64,000 nt of DNA from Salinirussus salinus (GCF_009831455.1 NZ_WOWO01000004.1:496001-560000), one strand, 5' to 3'. Numbered from the stretch's first letter, positions 8,039-16,443 are shown. Numbers and translations: made by a program. Notes: generated by a model not told the origin, from the sequence alone.

Positions 8039-8640
8039 TGCTCCCCCCCGGGGCCGTAGTCGCCCTGGTACTTCAGGAAGACGTACGCGAGCACGAGCAC
8101 CGCCAGGAACGCCGCGCCCGCGAACACGGCGACGGTCACGGCGAGCTCCGGCAGCTCCCGCGGCTCCCCGCCGCCGTCGCCGCCGTCGCCGTTCCCTCCG
8201 TCGGTCCCCACGGTGAGGGAAGCGACCATCCCTGCCGACTCGTGGGGGACACAGAAGTAGCCGTACTCCCCCTCGACCTCGAAGGTGTGCTCGAAGGTGG
8301 CGCCGCCGCCGACGTCGCCGCTGTCGGGGTCGCCTGCGGCGTAGCTGTTGCGCGCGGTTCCCTCGTCGTCGAACCCGCCGGAGGCGAAGTACTCCGCGTC
8401 CGCCGGGATATCTTCCTCGTAAGCGGTGACCGAGTGTCCGATCCCGCCGACGTTCTCCCAGACGACGGTCGTGCCCGGTGGGACCGTGGTGTCGTCGGGG
8501 TTGAAGACCAGACTGTCGGTCATCTCGATGGTGCGGGTCTGCTGTGCACCTGCGGCCCCCGTGGCTCCTGCCGAGAGCGCTGCCGCTCCCGCGCCGGTCA
8601 GGAAGTCGCGCCGGGAGACGGTCCGTGACTGGCCAGCCAT
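8035..8640 (-). CDS. halocyanin-type blue copper protein, Tat-exported and membrane-anchored
   Basis: The 201-residue protein starts MAGQSRTVSRRDFLTGAG at 8640. SRRDFL is a twin-arginine signal, followed by a hydrophobic Ala-rich segment. The cupredoxin domain has the first copper His in GIGHSVTAY (about residue 68) and the cluster YFCVPHESAGM (Cys, His, Met) at about 132-142, so all four type-1 copper ligands are present. After a Gly/Asp-rich linker a C-terminal transmembrane segment (about 163-187) anchors it at the outer face. It likely carries electrons in respiration. The original upstream ATG at 8700 is rejected because it precedes the Tat signal. Confidence 0.9.
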   Translation of the reverse strand: MAGQSRTVSRRDFLTGAGAAALSAGATGAAGAQQTRTIEMTDSLVFNPDDTTVPPGTTVVWENVGGIGHSVTAYEEDIPADAEYFASGGFDDEGTARNSYAAGDPDSGDVGGGATFEHTFEVEGEYGYFCVPHESAGMVASLTVGTDGGNGDGGDGGGEPRELPELAVTVAVFAGAAFLAVLVLAYVFLKYQGDYGPGGEQ

Positions 8641-8821
8641 ACCCCTCTCCAGGGCCGAGGACGGGCATAAACCCCGCTGCCCGCCGCCCGGCGCGAACAC
8701 CCGTTTCCCGCGGCCGCTCTCTCCCCCGTCTGCCGGTCACGGGTCGGCCCGACCTGATCCGTCGTTTCGCGTCGTTTCACGCCCGCTGTGGCCGTTTCGC
8801 CCGCTTATGTCAACATCCCAA

Positions 8822-8828
8822 TTTTATA
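8822..8828 (+). promoter_or_regulatory. TATA box for the SDR gene
   Basis: TTTTATA in an AT-rich island ends 21 bases before the ATG at 8850, a textbook leaderless haloarchaeal promoter. Confidence 0.65.
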
Positions 8829-8849
8829 CCCGCGACGTGAAGCCCTTCC

Positions 8850-9578
8850 ATGCTCTCCGACACAGTTGCCGTCGTCACGGGCGGCACCACGGGCATCGGC
8901 AAGGCGATCGCGGCGGAGTTTCTCGACCAGGGCGCGGAGGTGGTGGTCTGTGGCCGGCGCGAGGACGTCGGCGCGGAGACCGCCGACGAACTCGGCTGCG
9001 AGTTCGTGCAGTGTGACGTCCGGGAGTTCGATGAGGTCCAGGCGCTGGTCGACGGCGCCGTCGACGACGCCGGTCGGCTGGATGTCATGGTGAACAACGC
9101 GGGCGTCGGCAGCGAGACGAGCCTCGAGGAGATGAGTCTCGAGGAGTGGCACAACGTGATCGCGACGAATCTCGACGGCGTGATGCACGGCGCGAAGGCC
9201 GCGCTACCACACCTGCTCGACACCGAGGGGTGCATCATCAACGTCGAATCCATCTACGGGCTGCGCGGGGGGAAGGGTGCGACCTCCTACTCGGCGTCCA
9301 AGGGTGGCGTCGTGAACCTCACCCAGCAACTCGCGGTCGACCTCGCCCCGAAGGGCGTCCGGGTCAACGGGATCTGTCCGGGATTCGTCCACACCCCGAT
9401 GACCGAGGACCTGCTCGAGAGCGACCGGTTCTACGAGTTCCTCAAGACCCGGACGCCGATGGACCGGGCGGCCGCGCCCGAGGAGATCGCCCCGCTGGCG
9501 TCGTTTCTCGCCTCCGATGGCGCCTCCTACATCACCGGCGCGAACATCCCGGTCGACGGCGGCTGGACGGCCTTCTGA
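8850..9578 (+). CDS. short-chain dehydrogenase/reductase (SDR)
   Basis: The 242-residue classical SDR has the cofactor loop TGGTTGIG (residues 10-17), NNAG (82-85), catalytic Ser134 (INVESIYG) and Tyr147-x-x-x-Lys151 (YSASK). CGRR after the second strand suggests NADP(H) preference, but this is inference. The C-terminal GANIPVDGGWTAF is typical of the 3-oxoacyl-ACP reductase/glucose dehydrogenase-like group. Substrate cannot be assigned. The gene is monocistronic with its own TATA box. Confidence 0.88.
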   Translation: MLSDTVAVVTGGTTGIGKAIAAEFLDQGAEVVVCGRREDVGAETADELGCEFVQCDVREFDEVQALVDGAVDDAGRLDVMVNNAGVGSETSLEEMSLEEWHNVIATNLDGVMHGAKAALPHLLDTEGCIINVESIYGLRGGKGATSYSASKGGVVNLTQQLAVDLAPKGVRVNGICPGFVHTPMTEDLLESDRFYEFLKTRTPMDRAAAPEEIAPLASFLASDGASYITGANIPVDGGWTAF

Positions 9579-9640
9579 GGGCGCGAAACGGCGGATGGGC
9601 AACCTCTGAATTCCAGGGGACGGCCCGCCCCGGTAGCCGG

Positions 9641-10114
9641 TTACGCCCCCTCGTCGGCGGGCTCGAACCCTGGCGGGAGCCCGCTGGACTCCAGCCCGCT
9701 CCAGTCCTCGACCGCGAGTTCGTAGACGGCGGTCTCGCCGCGCTCGACGACCGCCCGGAACGCCTCCGGGCGCCACACCTCCTCCAGGGACTCCCGGACG
9801 GAATCGGCCTCCTCCCCGGGAACCTCCCGGAGCTGTCCGGTCACCAGCACGCTGCGCCAGCTGAAGGGGGTCTCGGCGCTGTAGACCAGAAACCTGGCCG
9901 GCTCGTCCCGGTCGCTCAGCGCGGCCTTCCGGCTGTCCGACCCGAGGACGTAGAGCATGTAGAGGTGCTCCTCGCCGTCGAACCAGAACGACATCGGCCG
10001 CAGGCTCGGCGCGCCGTCGGTCGCGAGCCCCAGCACCCCGACGCTGTGGCTCGCGAGAAACTCCCGGACTGCCTGTTCCGCCATCGGGGTGATCTCGTAT
10101 GCCCCGCCGGTCAC
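9641..10114 (-). CDS. pyridoxamine 5'-phosphate oxidase-like (split-barrel FMN) protein
   Basis: The frame encodes a flavin split-barrel domain: AVREFLASHSVGVLGLATDG (first strands), PSLRPMSFWFDGEEHLYMLY, and a C-terminal PEAFRAVVERGETAVYELAV. ATG 10084 gives 147 residues, while the GTG at 10114 adds VTGGAYEITP, which resembles the N-terminus of haloarchaeal relatives, so the longer start is preferred with caution. Members bind FMN or F420 or heme; function here is unknown. A paralogue lies at 21673. Confidence 0.75.
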   Translation of the reverse strand: MTGGAYEITPMAEQAVREFLASHSVGVLGLATDGAPSLRPMSFWFDGEEHLYMLYVLGSDSRKAALSDRDEPARFLVYSAETPFSWRSVLVTGQLREVPGEEADSVRESLEEVWRPEAFRAVVERGETAVYELAVEDWSGLESSGLPPGFEPADEGA

Positions 10115-10221
10115 GGGGGACACCCCCCGGTCGCAGCCCTTGCCGTCCCCGAGCGGGTGGGCGGTGTCGATCCCCGGCCGGCAGTGTCGCCGCCACCGGG
10201 CAGCGGGTCCGACATGGCGGG

Positions 10222-10659
10222 TCAGACCACCAGCACCGGCCGGCCGACGTTGCGGACGACGCGGTCGGTGACGCTGCCGAGCTGGTCGCCGTCGGCGTGT
10301 GACTGGCCCTGGTACCCCAGCACCACGAGGTCGGCGTCGACCTCGTCGGCGTAGCCGATGAGCTCCTCGTGTGGCACCCCGTGACAGCACCGGGTGACGA
10401 CTTCGACGTCCAGGCCGGTGGCCCGTTCGGTGACCTCCGCGAGCTGTTCCTGGCCCCAGTCCTCGGCCTCGGTAGTGAGGATCTCCGCGCTGCTCAGCGC
10501 CGGTTCGCCGTACTTGTCGGTGTCGACCACGAACAGCGCGTGGAGGGTCGCACCGGTCTGTTCTGCCTGTTCGAGCGCGTGAACGACGGCCCGGTTCGCG
10601 GACGCGCTGCCGTCTGTCCCCACGAGAATGGTCTCGTACACACCCGGCGTAGGCGCCAC
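10222..10659 (-). CDS. universal stress protein (UspA domain)
   Basis: This 145-residue protein has a UspA fold with YETILVGTDGSASANRAVVH at the start and GYQGQSHADGDQLGSVTDRV at about 113-132. The latter is close to the ATP-binding G2xG9xG(S/T) loop. It is a separate transcription unit from the PPOX gene (about 107 bp apart). Partner or signal unknown. Confidence 0.87.
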   Translation of the reverse strand: MAPTPGVYETILVGTDGSASANRAVVHALEQAEQTGATLHALFVVDTDKYGEPALSSAEILTTEAEDWGQEQLAEVTERATGLDVEVVTRCCHGVPHEELIGYADEVDADLVVLGYQGQSHADGDQLGSVTDRVVRNVGRPVLVV

Positions 10660-10694
10660 CCGCTCAAAGTTAGCGACTGCCTAGCGGGCTCATA

Positions 10695-10767
10695 CTGCCG
10701 GCTGTAACTCCGTGAAGATATGCGCCGCCCGGGGCGGCGAGCTTCTTGACAGACGTACAGCCGGCAG
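10695..10767. repeat. 12-bp inverted repeat with inner GC hairpin (possible IS200/IS605 end remnant)
   Basis: CTGCCGGCTGTA (10695-10706) and its exact complement TACAGCCGGCAG (10756-10767) flank 49 bp that contain the palindrome GCCGCCCGGGGCGGC (10724-10738). It lies between a universal stress gene and the aspartoacylase gene and codes for nothing. Hairpins of this kind occur at ends of haloarchaeal IS200/IS605 elements, but a bidirectional terminator serving the flanking genes is equally possible. Confidence 0.5.
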
Positions 10768-10769
10768 CG

Positions 10770-11774
10770 TCAGTCGGCGGCGCGTTCGATCGCCTTCCGG
10801 GTCCGGTCGCCGACGCGGACCAGGTGACAGAGCGGATTCCCGGGGTAGACCAGGGGGTTCTCGAGGACGCCCACCAGCAGGCCGGTGAAGGGCGCCTCGA
10901 CGACGGTGTCGTCGGTCTTGAACGGGTCGGCGATCGTGGCGATAGGCTCGCCCTCGTAGACGAGCCCGCCCCGGTCGGCGTGCATGTCGACCAGCCCGCC
11001 GGCCTCGGCCCGGACCCAGGTCTTCTCGGCCGTCCCGGCGACGACCGCCCGCCACCCCGGCCACGCCACCGTCGCGGCCTCGAGCATCTCGAACTCCGCG
11101 AACACGCTCCGGACCCCCGCGAGCGCCGAGTCGATGACGTCACGCTGGAACCGGTGGGCCTCGCCCATCTCGACTGTGACCGTCGGCGTCCCGGCGTCGG
11201 TCGCGGCCCGCCGCAGCGCCCCCGAGGGGGCGGCCTTGTCGATGACGACGTTCGAGGCGAAGGCGTTCGCGACCCGGGTCCCGGTCGGGTCGTCCATGTC
11301 CGCCCGCACGTGGAGCATGTTCGAGCGCCCCCGGGTCGAGGTGTGGAAGTCGATGCCGAAGTCACAGGGAGCGACGAAGTTGTGGAAGATGTTGTGGGCC
11401 ATCCGCTTCGCGCTCGTCCCCTCCGGAGTGCCGGGAAACGACCGGTTCAGGTCCCGGTCGTAGATCGGGAGGTAGCGCTGCTGGGCCAGAAAGCCCGGGA
11501 CGTTCAACACGGGGAGACAGACGAGCGTCCCCCGGAGCCCCTCCAGGTCCCAGTCGTAGGCCACCTCCCGGACCACCTCGATGCCGTTGAGTTCGTCGCC
11601 GTGTGCGGCCGCCGAGAGAAACGCCGTCGGGCCGGGCTCGGTCCCGTTGACCACGGTGACGGGCATCTTGACCGGGTCCCCGAGATACGTCTGGGTGACG
11701 GTGTACCGGAGGTTCTGGCGCTCGCCGGGGTCGACTCGCCCGCCGCTGTAGGTGAACGTCTCCGCGCCAGTCAT
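10770..11774 (-). CDS. succinylglutamate desuccinylase/aspartoacylase family metallopeptidase
   Basis: The 334-residue protein starts MTGAETFTYSGG at 11774. It has the M14-like zinc site: AAAHGDELNG (His58, Glu61) and DFHTS (His144), plus DRDLNRSFPG, a signature of the AstE/AspA family. Substrate-binding Arg is probably within DLNRSF. A C-terminal beta barrel (GLVDMHADRGGLVYEGEPIATI) resembles the lipoyl-like lid of related proteins. These enzymes remove acyl or amino-acid groups from amino acids or peptides. It is divergent (73 bp) from an ATP-grasp ligase, suggesting making and removal of the same amide bond. Confidence 0.87.
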   Translation of the reverse strand: MTGAETFTYSGGRVDPGERQNLRYTVTQTYLGDPVKMPVTVVNGTEPGPTAFLSAAAHGDELNGIEVVREVAYDWDLEGLRGTLVCLPVLNVPGFLAQQRYLPIYDRDLNRSFPGTPEGTSAKRMAHNIFHNFVAPCDFGIDFHTSTRGRSNMLHVRADMDDPTGTRVANAFASNVVIDKAAPSGALRRAATDAGTPTVTVEMGEAHRFQRDVIDSALAGVRSVFAEFEMLEAATVAWPGWRAVVAGTAEKTWVRAEAGGLVDMHADRGGLVYEGEPIATIADPFKTDDTVVEAPFTGLLVGVLENPLVYPGNPLCHLVRVGDRTRKAIERAAD

Positions 11775-11847
11775 ACTCGCTTCTGGTCGGATCGCGGTAT
11801 ACATCTGGCGGCGCCCGCCACAGTTATCGGCCGCTGGGGCGAGAGGG

Positions 11848-13182
11848 ATGCACATGTCACCCGTCACCGTCGGCGTCCTCGGCCTCCACAGCAGCAAGGA
11901 GAGCAAGGCCATCCTGAACGCCGTCGAGGCGCTGGGCCACGACACCGTCTGGTACCGCCCCGCGAACACCGCCGTCAGCGTCGAGGACGGGACGCTGACG
12001 GTCGAACCCGACGCCGACGTGGTGGTCAACCGACTGCTGCTGTCGACGAGCACCCACCCCGCGGAGGACCTGGGCCTGGCGGCGCTGTTCGACCGCGTCC
12101 GGCCGCTCCTGAACCCGCCGGGCGCGGTGACGACGGCGATACACAAGTTCGCCACCGCGGCGGCGCTGGCGGAGGCGGGGCTGCCGGTCCCCGATGCCCT
12201 GCTGGCGCTCGCGGCCGGCCGGCTCAACCAGGCCCGCGAGCACTTCGGCGAGCGGGCGGTCTACAAGACGGCCATCGGGACCCACGGTGGCGGCGCCTGG
12301 CAGGTCGACCTGGACGACCCGGTCAACCCCCGCGTCGGCGACAGGCAGGCGTTCATCCAGCGGTTCGTCGACACACCCGAGGGCGGGCGTCCCCGCGACG
12401 CCCGGGTGTACGTCGTCGACGGCTCGGTCGTCGGGGCGATGTACCGGTACGCCCCCGAAGGGGAGTGGCGGACCAACGTCTCGCTGGGCGGCGAGGTCGA
12501 GGATGCGACCGCGGATCTCCCGGCACAGGCCACGGAGGTCGCGGTCCGCGCGGCCGAGGTCGTCGGGCTGGACTACGCCGGCGTCGACCTCATCGAGACC
12601 GTCGACGGCTGGACGGTGCTGGAGACGAACCCGACCGCGGGCTTCCGGGGCCTGTTCCGGGCGACCGGGACCAGCCCCGCGCCACACATCGCCGCGATGG
12701 CCATCGAGCGCGGGGGTGCCAGTGTCGAGGAGAATCGGGTACAGGAGCTGTCGACGGCGCTCGACGACTCGATGCCGACCTGTGCCCCCCGCGAGCCACG
12801 GGAACGGCCCACCGAACCCAGCGTCATCGGCTACACCGAGGAGGTGGTCGTCAGCGGCTCCCGCGACACCAGAACCATCCTCGCCAAGTCGGACACCGGC
12901 GCGACCCGCACCAGTATCGACGCACAGCTGGCCGCCGAGATCGGCACCGGCCCGATCAAGGACATCATCCGGGTGCGCTCGGGCAGCCTCAAGACCGGAA
13001 AGGCCCGCCCGGTGGTCGACGTCGTCGTCGGCGTCGGTGGTACCCAGCACACCGTGACGGCCAGCGTCGAGGACCGCGGACACATGGACTACCCCCTGTT
13101 GCTGGGCCGGGACATCCTCGAACACTACCACGTCGACGTGACCCGGACCGCCGAGAGCGAGGCCGGCGACCGCGAGGAGTGA
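11848..13182 (+). CDS. RimK-like ATP-grasp ligase fused to a retropepsin-like aspartic protease domain
   Basis: The 444-residue protein (ATG 11848; a second ATG at 11854 is also possible) has an ATP-grasp core: AVTTAIHKFATAAALAEAGLPVP (about 93-115), VYKTAIGTHGGGAW, and LETNPTAGFRG (about 258-268), as in RimK/LysX amide ligases. After a linker, residues 328-440 form a retropepsin-like domain with the active-site motif DTGA (349-352), RVRSGSLKTGKARPVVDVVV, and PLLLGRDILEHYHVDV. Such domains are the former 'ATP-dependent zinc protease' family PF05618. The ligase probably adds an amino acid to an acceptor; the protease half may cut or bind the product. The neighbouring aspartoacylase supports a peptide- or metabolite-modifying set. 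Confidence 0.85.
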   Translation: MHMSPVTVGVLGLHSSKESKAILNAVEALGHDTVWYRPANTAVSVEDGTLTVEPDADVVVNRLLLSTSTHPAEDLGLAALFDRVRPLLNPPGAVTTAIHKFATAAALAEAGLPVPDALLALAAGRLNQAREHFGERAVYKTAIGTHGGGAWQVDLDDPVNPRVGDRQAFIQRFVDTPEGGRPRDARVYVVDGSVVGAMYRYAPEGEWRTNVSLGGEVEDATADLPAQATEVAVRAAEVVGLDYAGVDLIETVDGWTVLETNPTAGFRGLFRATGTSPAPHIAAMAIERGGASVEENRVQELSTALDDSMPTCAPREPRERPTEPSVIGYTEEVVVSGSRDTRTILAKSDTGATRTSIDAQLAAEIGTGPIKDIIRVRSGSLKTGKARPVVDVVVGVGGTQHTVTASVEDRGHMDYPLLLGRDILEHYHVDVTRTAESEAGDREE

Positions 13183-13279
13183 CCCGCGGCCGGGTCCCGC
13201 GGGTGTCCGCGCCTCGAACGCGCCGTTCGACCCTCCCTTGCCCGGAAGGGCTTTCACCGCCGGCGAGGACACCCGGCCC

Positions 13280-13855
13280 ATGGCCTCCGTGCTCGTCTGC
13301 TACGGAACCGGAGAGGGACAGACCGCCAAGGTCGCCGAGCGCCTCGCGGCCGCGCTGTCCGACCGCGGCCACGACCCGACTGTCGTCGACGCCGACGACC
13401 CGCCCGCGGACCTCGACGTGGCGGCGTTCGACGCGGTGCTCGCCGGGTCGTCGATCCACGTCGGCGCCCACCGGCCCGCCGTCACCGATTTCATCACCGA
13501 GAATCTGGAGGCGCTCGCCGCCCGGCCGACCGGCTTCTTCCAGCTGTCGCTGTCCTCGGCGGCCGACGACGAGGAGCGCCGGGCCGAGGCGGCCGGCTAC
13601 GTCGACTCGCTCGTCGAGTCGACCGGCTGGCACCCCGACCGCGTGGGGCTGTTCGGCGGCGCGCTTCGGTACTCGGAGTACGGCTTTCTCACCCGGCTGG
13701 TGATGAAACGCATCGCGAAGGGTGCGACCGGCGACACCGACACCTCTCGGGACTACGAGTACACCGACTGGGAGGAGGTGACGGCGTTCGCGAACGACTT
13801 CGCCGCCTTCGCCGAGGGCCGGCTCGGCGTCGCGCCCCCGGCGACCGAGCGGTAG
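13280..13855 (+). CDS. flavodoxin domain protein, HemG-like protoporphyrinogen oxidase
   Basis: The 191-residue flavodoxin starts MASVLVCYGTGEGQTAKVAERL, the FMN phosphate loop (T-G-E-G-Q-T). Other family signs are AVLAGSSIHVGAHRPAVTDFI and a C-terminal VGLFGGALRYSEYGFLTRLVMKRI then GDTDTSRDYEYTDWEEVTAFANDF, as in menaquinone-dependent protoporphyrinogen oxidase HemG. The reaction would be protoporphyrinogen IX to protoporphyrin IX. Since many archaeal relatives have not been tested, the reaction is inferred. Start is the first ATG after the GC-rich upstream. Confidence 0.8.
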   Translation: MASVLVCYGTGEGQTAKVAERLAAALSDRGHDPTVVDADDPPADLDVAAFDAVLAGSSIHVGAHRPAVTDFITENLEALAARPTGFFQLSLSSAADDEERRAEAAGYVDSLVESTGWHPDRVGLFGGALRYSEYGFLTRLVMKRIAKGATGDTDTSRDYEYTDWEEVTAFANDFAAFAEGRLGVAPPATER

Positions 13856-13951
13856 CGCCGGGTACCGGTCTGAGCGTGTCCGCGTCCGTCCGCGGCGAGC
13901 CGCGTGCTTGAGCCGTCCGTGGGGAGCGCGTGCCCGGGCCGTCCGTGAGTC

Positions 13952-14533
13952 TCACCCCGGGAGGAAGACGTTGATGAGGGCGACGACCAGGCCGGCCAGC
14001 CCCATCCGCGCGGCGGCGACATACCACCGCTGCCCGGAGATCGAGCCCATGTAGGCGCCGAAGATGCCCAGCACGCCGACGCCGAGCGCGACGGCGACGA
14101 GGGCGGCCTCGACCATCGTGACGGCCGTCCCCTCGAACACGAACGGCGACAGCGGGACGAGAATGCCGATGAGCGGGCCGAGCCCGCTGGCGGTCGCGTG
14201 GACCAGCCGGGCGCCGCTTTGCTGGCGCTGGACGCGGGTGTCGTCCAGGTCCGTCAGCATCGCCCGCTCGATCCGCCGGATCTCCGCCCGCGTCTCGGCG
14301 CGCTCGATCTCCCAGACGCTCCAGACCGCCGAGGTGCCCAGCCCCACGGCGGCGCCCAGCCCGACCTTGATGACGGTCGCCCCGTCTGGCACGCCCGAGA
14401 GGACCGCGCCGACGACGATCCCGATGCTGGTCAGCGTCCCGTCGAAGCCGTTCGAGATGAAGTAGCGCCGCGAGATCGCGAGCACGTCCCGCTTGCCCAG
14501 CAGACCCACGAGGCGCTGTCGGAGCGAGGACAC
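13952..14533 (-). CDS. VIT1/CCC1 family membrane transporter
   Basis: The 193-residue protein begins with a short amphipathic region and RRYFISNGFDGTLTSIGIVVGAVLSG (about 22-47), the diagnostic first segment of the VIT1/CCC1 family of iron and manganese transporters. Four to five hydrophobic segments follow, with a charged cytosolic loop (EIERAETRAEIRRIERAM). It likely moves Fe2+ or Mn2+. Only 4 bp separate it from the upstream DUF211 gene, with which it forms an operon. Confidence 0.83.
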   Translation of the reverse strand: MSSLRQRLVGLLGKRDVLAISRRYFISNGFDGTLTSIGIVVGAVLSGVPDGATVIKVGLGAAVGLGTSAVWSVWEIERAETRAEIRRIERAMLTDLDDTRVQRQQSGARLVHATASGLGPLIGILVPLSPFVFEGTAVTMVEAALVAVALGVGVLGIFGAYMGSISGQRWYVAAARMGLAGLVVALINVFLPG

Positions 14534-14537
14534 GGCC

Positions 14538-14828
14538 TCAGGGGTCCTGTAACGTCGGGAGGTCGTCGACGGTGTACTCCCCGCAGGCGACCTGGTCGAC
14601 GGAGTGGACGGTCCCGCCGAGGTTCTCGACCGTCGCCTCGATAGCCTCGAAGTCGACGTCCTCGCCCTCCAGTGTCAGCTTCACGTTCTGGACCTCCTGG
14701 TCCAGTTCGATCAGCGAGGACGTGACCCCCGCGACGCTCTCGGCGCCTGCCACCTGCTCGGTGAACTCGAGCAGGGGCGGGTCGTGAGGCTTCAGTACGT
14801 CGACCACGAGCCGTCGGACCGGTGGCAT
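14538..14828 (-). CDS. DUF211 family protein
   Basis: A 96-residue protein starting MPPVRRLVVDVLKPHDPPLL at 14828. It matches the archaeal DUF211 family: a small ferredoxin-like alpha/beta protein with LELDQEV-like helix and a conserved ending with DLPTLQDP. Function is unknown, and homologues are reported as oligomers with metal binding. Its position directly before a VIT1-type transporter hints at metal homeostasis. An ATG 9 bp upstream (14837) is also possible. Confidence 0.85.
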   Translation of the reverse strand: MPPVRRLVVDVLKPHDPPLLEFTEQVAGAESVAGVTSSLIELDQEVQNVKLTLEGEDVDFEAIEATVENLGGTVHSVDQVACGEYTVDDLPTLQDP

Positions 14829-14953
14829 ACCCCACAATTGTCACGGTCGACACAAAAACGTGCGTGAGCCCCGCGCCGACCAGTCCGAATTCCACGACGG
14901 CCCCGTGACTGTCGCCACAGGCGGTCGCCTGCCGCCAGCCACCGACACTCTCA

Positions 14954-14960
14954 TTATATT
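14954..14960 (+). promoter_or_regulatory. TATA box for the gene at 14983
   Basis: TTATATT in the AT-rich stretch TCATTATATTGTG ends 22 bases before the ATG ATG at 14983, consistent with leaderless transcription and decisive for the chosen start. Confidence 0.6.
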
Positions 14961-14982
14961 GTGTTCCTTTGATTCCGACACG

Positions 14983-15726
14983 ATGATGCTCCCGACTCAC
15001 GCTCTCGCGGGCATGGCGCTTGCGCTCCCGGTGGCGCTGGCGGTCCCGGAGCTGGCCGGGACGGCGCTTCTCGCCGGCTTCCTGGGTGGTGTGGTGCCGG
15101 ACCTGGACCTCTATGCCGGCCACCGGAAGTCGCTGCACTTCCCGGTGTACTACCCCGCGCTGGCCGTCCCCGCGCTGGTGGTCGCTGCCCTGTTCCCCTC
15201 CCCTGCGAGTGTCGGGGTCGCGCTCGTCCTCGCCGGAGCAGCCCTGCACAGCCTGACCGACGTCCTCGGGGGCGGGCTGGAGCTTCGGCCCTGGGAGGGA
15301 ACCTCCGAGCGCGCCGTCTACGACCACTACCGCGACCGGTGGCTCGCCCCGCGGCGCTGGGTCCGCTACGACGGTTCGCCCGGCGACCTCCTGCTCTCGG
15401 TGGCGCTCGCCGCCCCGCTGTTTTCGGTGACCGGTGACGCGCTCTCCCTGCTCGTGGCCGCGACCGCGGGCGTCGCGGCCGTCTACGCGGCCGTCCGGCG
15501 ACTCCTGCCCGCCGTCGCCACCGCGCTCGTCGGCACCCTCGCCGAGTGGCTCCCGCCGCGCCTGCTCGCCCGCGTCCCCGACCGCTACCGGGAGGGCCGG
15601 GGGAACGGCCCCGGTCCCGACGCCGCCCGGAACGCCGCCGGCTCCCCGGGTGCCCGGGGCGCCGACCCGGGTCGGGCGTCCGGGTGGGACCGCTCGAAGG
15701 TCGACTCCGCGGACGCCGGGGAGTAA
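14983..15726 (+). CDS. membrane-bound metal-dependent hydrolase (YdjM/DUF457-like)
   Basis: The 247-residue protein starts MMLPTHALAGMALALPVAL, with the conserved THxxxG at residues 5-10, GGVVPDLDLYAGHRKSLHF (about 35-53) and GAALHSLTDVLGGGLELRP, matching the LexA-regulated YdjM-like membrane hydrolase family with His/Asp metal ligands. Several membrane segments are visible and the C-terminal 45 residues are disordered. The substrate is unknown. The start agrees with the TATA spacing. Confidence 0.8.
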   Translation: MMLPTHALAGMALALPVALAVPELAGTALLAGFLGGVVPDLDLYAGHRKSLHFPVYYPALAVPALVVAALFPSPASVGVALVLAGAALHSLTDVLGGGLELRPWEGTSERAVYDHYRDRWLAPRRWVRYDGSPGDLLLSVALAAPLFSVTGDALSLLVAATAGVAAVYAAVRRLLPAVATALVGTLAEWLPPRLLARVPDRYREGRGNGPGPDAARNAAGSPGARGADPGRASGWDRSKVDSADAGE

Positions 15727-15756
15727 TCTTACGGGCCGGCGCCGAGCGCTTGGAGT

Positions 15757-16443
15757 ATGCCGACTGCACCGGCGACCGCGCTCGTGGTTTTGCTCCAGGC
15801 GGGGATCCTCGCGGTCCTGGCCGTCGCGGTCCGGCGAGGCAACGTCGCCGCGACGGTCAACGCGCTGGGGTCGTTCGCGCTGGCGGTGCTCCCGACGACG
15901 CTCGCGTGGCTGGGCCGTCCCGTCGCGCTCGGTCCGGAGCTGCCGCTGTGGCTCGCGGCTGCGGGACTGTTTCACTCGGTGGGCATGCTCGGTCCCTACG
16001 ACTCGGTGTGGTGGTGGGACCACCTGACCCACACCCTCTCCGCCGCGCTGGTCGCGGCGCTGGTCTACGCCGCCGCGCTCGTCGCGCTGCCGACGCTGGG
16101 GCTCTCCGCCGACCCGGTGACGGTCGCCGCGGTGACGGTCGCGCTCACCTTCGGTGCCGGGGTTCTCTGGGAGCTCGTCGAGATACTCGCCCGGGCGGTC
16201 GGCGAGCGCTACGGCGTCGAGCCGGTGCTGGTCCACTACGGCTGGCGCGACACCGCCGCCGACCTCGTCTTCGATGTCGTCGGTGCGGTCCTGGTGGTCG
16301 CGCTGGACGTCCGGGTGTTTCTGGGCGCAGCCGGGCGGTTTCCGGGCGCGAGCCGGCTGTTGATACTGGGTGGGGGCGCGGTTCTCGCCGGCTCCGTCGT
16401 GGCCGGGCTACTGGTCTGGGTCGGGCCGTCCCTGCGGGGGTAG
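15757..16443 (+). CDS. YjdF/DUF2238-like membrane protein
   Basis: The 228-residue polytopic membrane protein has the family's conserved polar residues inside hydrophobic segments: WWWDHLTHTLSAAL (about 87-100), GAGVLWELVEI (about 133-143) and YGWRDTAADLVFDVVGAVLVV (about 165-186). These resemble the DUF2238/YjdF family, whose role is unknown. Six or seven transmembrane segments are expected. Its last 36 bases overlap the end of the convergent P-type ATPase gene. Confidence 0.75.
   Translation: MPTAPATALVVLLQAGILAVLAVAVRRGNVAATVNALGSFALAVLPTTLAWLGRPVALGPELPLWLAAAGLFHSVGMLGPYDSVWWWDHLTHTLSAALVAALVYAAALVALPTLGLSADPVTVAAVTVALTFGAGVLWELVEILARAVGERYGVEPVLVHYGWRDTAADLVFDVVGAVLVVALDVRVFLGAAGRFPGASRLLILGGGAVLAGSVVAGLLVWVGPSLRG

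Noticed and set aside
10746-13703. Very long forward ORF (985 codons) over the aspartoacylase/ATP-grasp region
   Set aside because: Much of it is antisense to the aspartoacylase gene and out of frame with the ATP-grasp gene; long false ORFs are common in GC-rich haloarchaeal DNA.
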